Source of the DNA: Chloroflexota bacterium
GTDB taxonomy: Bacteria; Chloroflexota; Dehalococcoidia; Bin125
DNA length: 33,469 nt
NCBI GenBank assembly: GCA_003228175.2
Contig: QGNQ01000024.1
Span: 1-33,469 of the forward strand
Direction of reading: 5' to 3'
Shown here: positions 32,760-33,469 of the stretch, one piece after another
How the letters are laid out: each line of letters begins with the position of its first letter
How positions within the stretch are numbered: position 1 is the first letter of the stretch
Notes under the pieces: generated by a model
What the model saw: the letters and a program-made list of their open reading frames with translations, nothing else
The model's database searches: none
What the model was told of the DNA's origin: nothing
Position numbers and translations under genes: made by a program

Positions 32760-33469
32760 CTGGCATCGCGTGAACTTCGCATCAACGATCGAATCCGGGT
32801 CCGTGAAGTCCGTCTTATCGACGAGGCTGGCGAACAGATGGGCGTACTGCCCACTGACCAAGCCTGGCGTCTCGCGCAGGATCGCGGCCTAGATCTGGTC
32901 GAGGTCGCCCCGAGTGCTGCGCCGCCTGTCTGTCGCATCTTGGACTACGGCAAGTTCAAGTACGAGCAGGCCAAGAAGGAAAATGAGGGACGCAAGAAGC
33001 AGAAAAACGCAGGCCTGCGCGAAGTCAAAGTGCGCCCCAACATCGGCAAGCACGACCGCGACTTCAAGATCCGGAGCGCGGCCAAACTTCTGCGTGAAGG
33101 CGACAAGGTCAAAATCACCGTCCAATTCCGGGGCCGAGAAATCACGCACCCTCAAATTGGCCGCGAACGCATCAAAGAGATCATGGCCGCCCTGGAAGAC
33201 GATGGCATCCCGCTCAGCATCGAGAAATCAGTCTCGATGGAGGGGCGCTTCATGAACGTCATCGTCGCCGAGGACAAGGTCAGAGCCGCGTCGATGGCCA
33301 AGGAAGCGAAGCGGGCGGAGGCGGAAGCGGCCGCGCAACCGGACACCGCACCGTCCCCGATCGCTGATCCAGCCATCGAGGCACCCGCCGCTGAGGCACC
33401 CGCCGCCGCTGAGGCACCCGCCGCCGCTGAGGCACCCGCCGCCGCTGAGGCACCCGCCGCCGCTGAGGC
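32760..33469 (+). CDS. infC: Translation initiation factor IF-3, partial, apparent CTG start
   Basis: The frame encodes ASRELRINDRIRVREVRL, VEVAPSAAPPVCRILDYGKFKYE, VRPNIGKHDRDFKIR and KITVQFRGREITH, covering both IF-3 domains. IF-3 binds the 30S subunit and checks the initiator tRNA and start codon. No ATG, GTG or TTG occurs between the in-frame TGA at 32718 and the conserved start. CTG at 32760 has GGAGG (32749-32753) with a 6-nt spacer and places the start where IF-3 begins; ATT at 32721 is the other non-standard candidate, without a ribosome binding site. Beyond residue about 180 there is an Ala/Glu/Pro tail of APAAAE repeats that runs off the window. Confidence 0.93.
   Translation, partial: MASRELRINDRIRVREVRLIDEAGEQMGVLPTDQAWRLAQDRGLDLVEVAPSAAPPVCRILDYGKFKYEQAKKENEGRKKQKNAGLREVKVRPNIGKHDRDFKIRSAAKLLREGDKVKITVQFRGREITHPQIGRERIKEIMAALEDDGIPLSIEKSVSMEGRFMNVIVAEDKVRAASMAKEAKRAEAEAAAQPDTAPSPIADPAIEAPAAEAPAAAEAPAAAEAPAAAEAPAAAE
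33378..33469 (+). repeat. 18-bp tandem repeat encoding APAAAE in the IF-3 tail
   Basis: One shortened 15-bp unit is followed by at least four units of gaggcacccgccgccgct, continuing to the window edge. Each 18-bp unit adds an APAAAE hexapeptide. The copies are identical at the DNA level, indicating recent expansion. Confidence 0.85.

Overview
The window is a GC-rich (about 65%) bacterial chromosome segment. It is almost entirely housekeeping genes, with no prophage, IS element or CRISPR array visible. Gene content fits a member of Chloroflexota or a close relative. The indicators are the rnc-smc-ftsY order, a T-box leader in front of thrS, a large Firmicutes-type SRP RNA with an Alu domain, an alpha/beta-hydrolase fused to a class III cyclase, and a long exonuclease-fused DinG. 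This placement is inference from content and has not been tested with a tree. Both ends of the window fall inside short in-frame tandem repeats (in ftsY and infC), so the window may be a whole contig broken at repeats.

Layout. 1-5031 (minus): RNase III, SMC and the first 25 codons of FtsY. 5220-7431 (plus): a CCA-adding/poly(A) polymerase-family nucleotidyltransferase, a small RING/PHD-like zinc protein and a small two-helix membrane protein, tightly packed. 7482-11602 (minus): DinG helicase-exonuclease, then a GNAT acetyltransferase, then a split-barrel flavoprotein. 11805-15089 (minus): RsmA, IspE, a small membrane protein and a PHP phosphoesterase. 15090-15787: an RNA-rich gap holding the 267-nt SRP RNA gene with its own promoter and several hairpins. 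15788-19433: an unrecognised 512-aa protein, a P-loop kinase-like protein, a histidine phosphatase that overlaps it antisense, and a SAM methyltransferase. 19430-23704 (minus): LepA and a pair of OppD/OppF-type ATPases without permeases. 23797-24513: tRNA-Leu(UAG) and tRNA-Lys(CUU) on minus, tRNA-Val(GAC) on plus, separated by a gap with 20-bp phased repeats. 24600-26783 (plus): T-box leader and thrS. 26907-28205 (minus): hydrolase-cyclase fusion. 28336-30180 (plus): typA. 30188-30376 (minus): a decayed C-terminal fragment of a second cyclase. 30518-32565 (plus): biotin carboxylase and biotin carrier protein. 32760-end (plus): infC, which seems to start at CTG.

Functional threads. Many genes serve RNA and translation: rnc, cca, rsmA, SRP RNA/ftsY, lepA, typA, thrS, infC and three tRNAs. 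The others cover chromosome upkeep (smc, dinG), isoprenoid precursors (ispE) and acyl-CoA carboxylation (accC/accB). Several housekeeping proteins carry low-complexity additions unusual for their families: SMC arm insertions, a basic head and acidic tail on RsmA, and an alanine/proline/glutamate repeat tail on IF3.

No clear new multi-gene system is visible. The best leads are the 512-aa protein with a structured upstream region, the CTG-started infC, the Asp-to-Arg change at an RNase III metal site, and the duplicated/decayed cyclase flanking typA.
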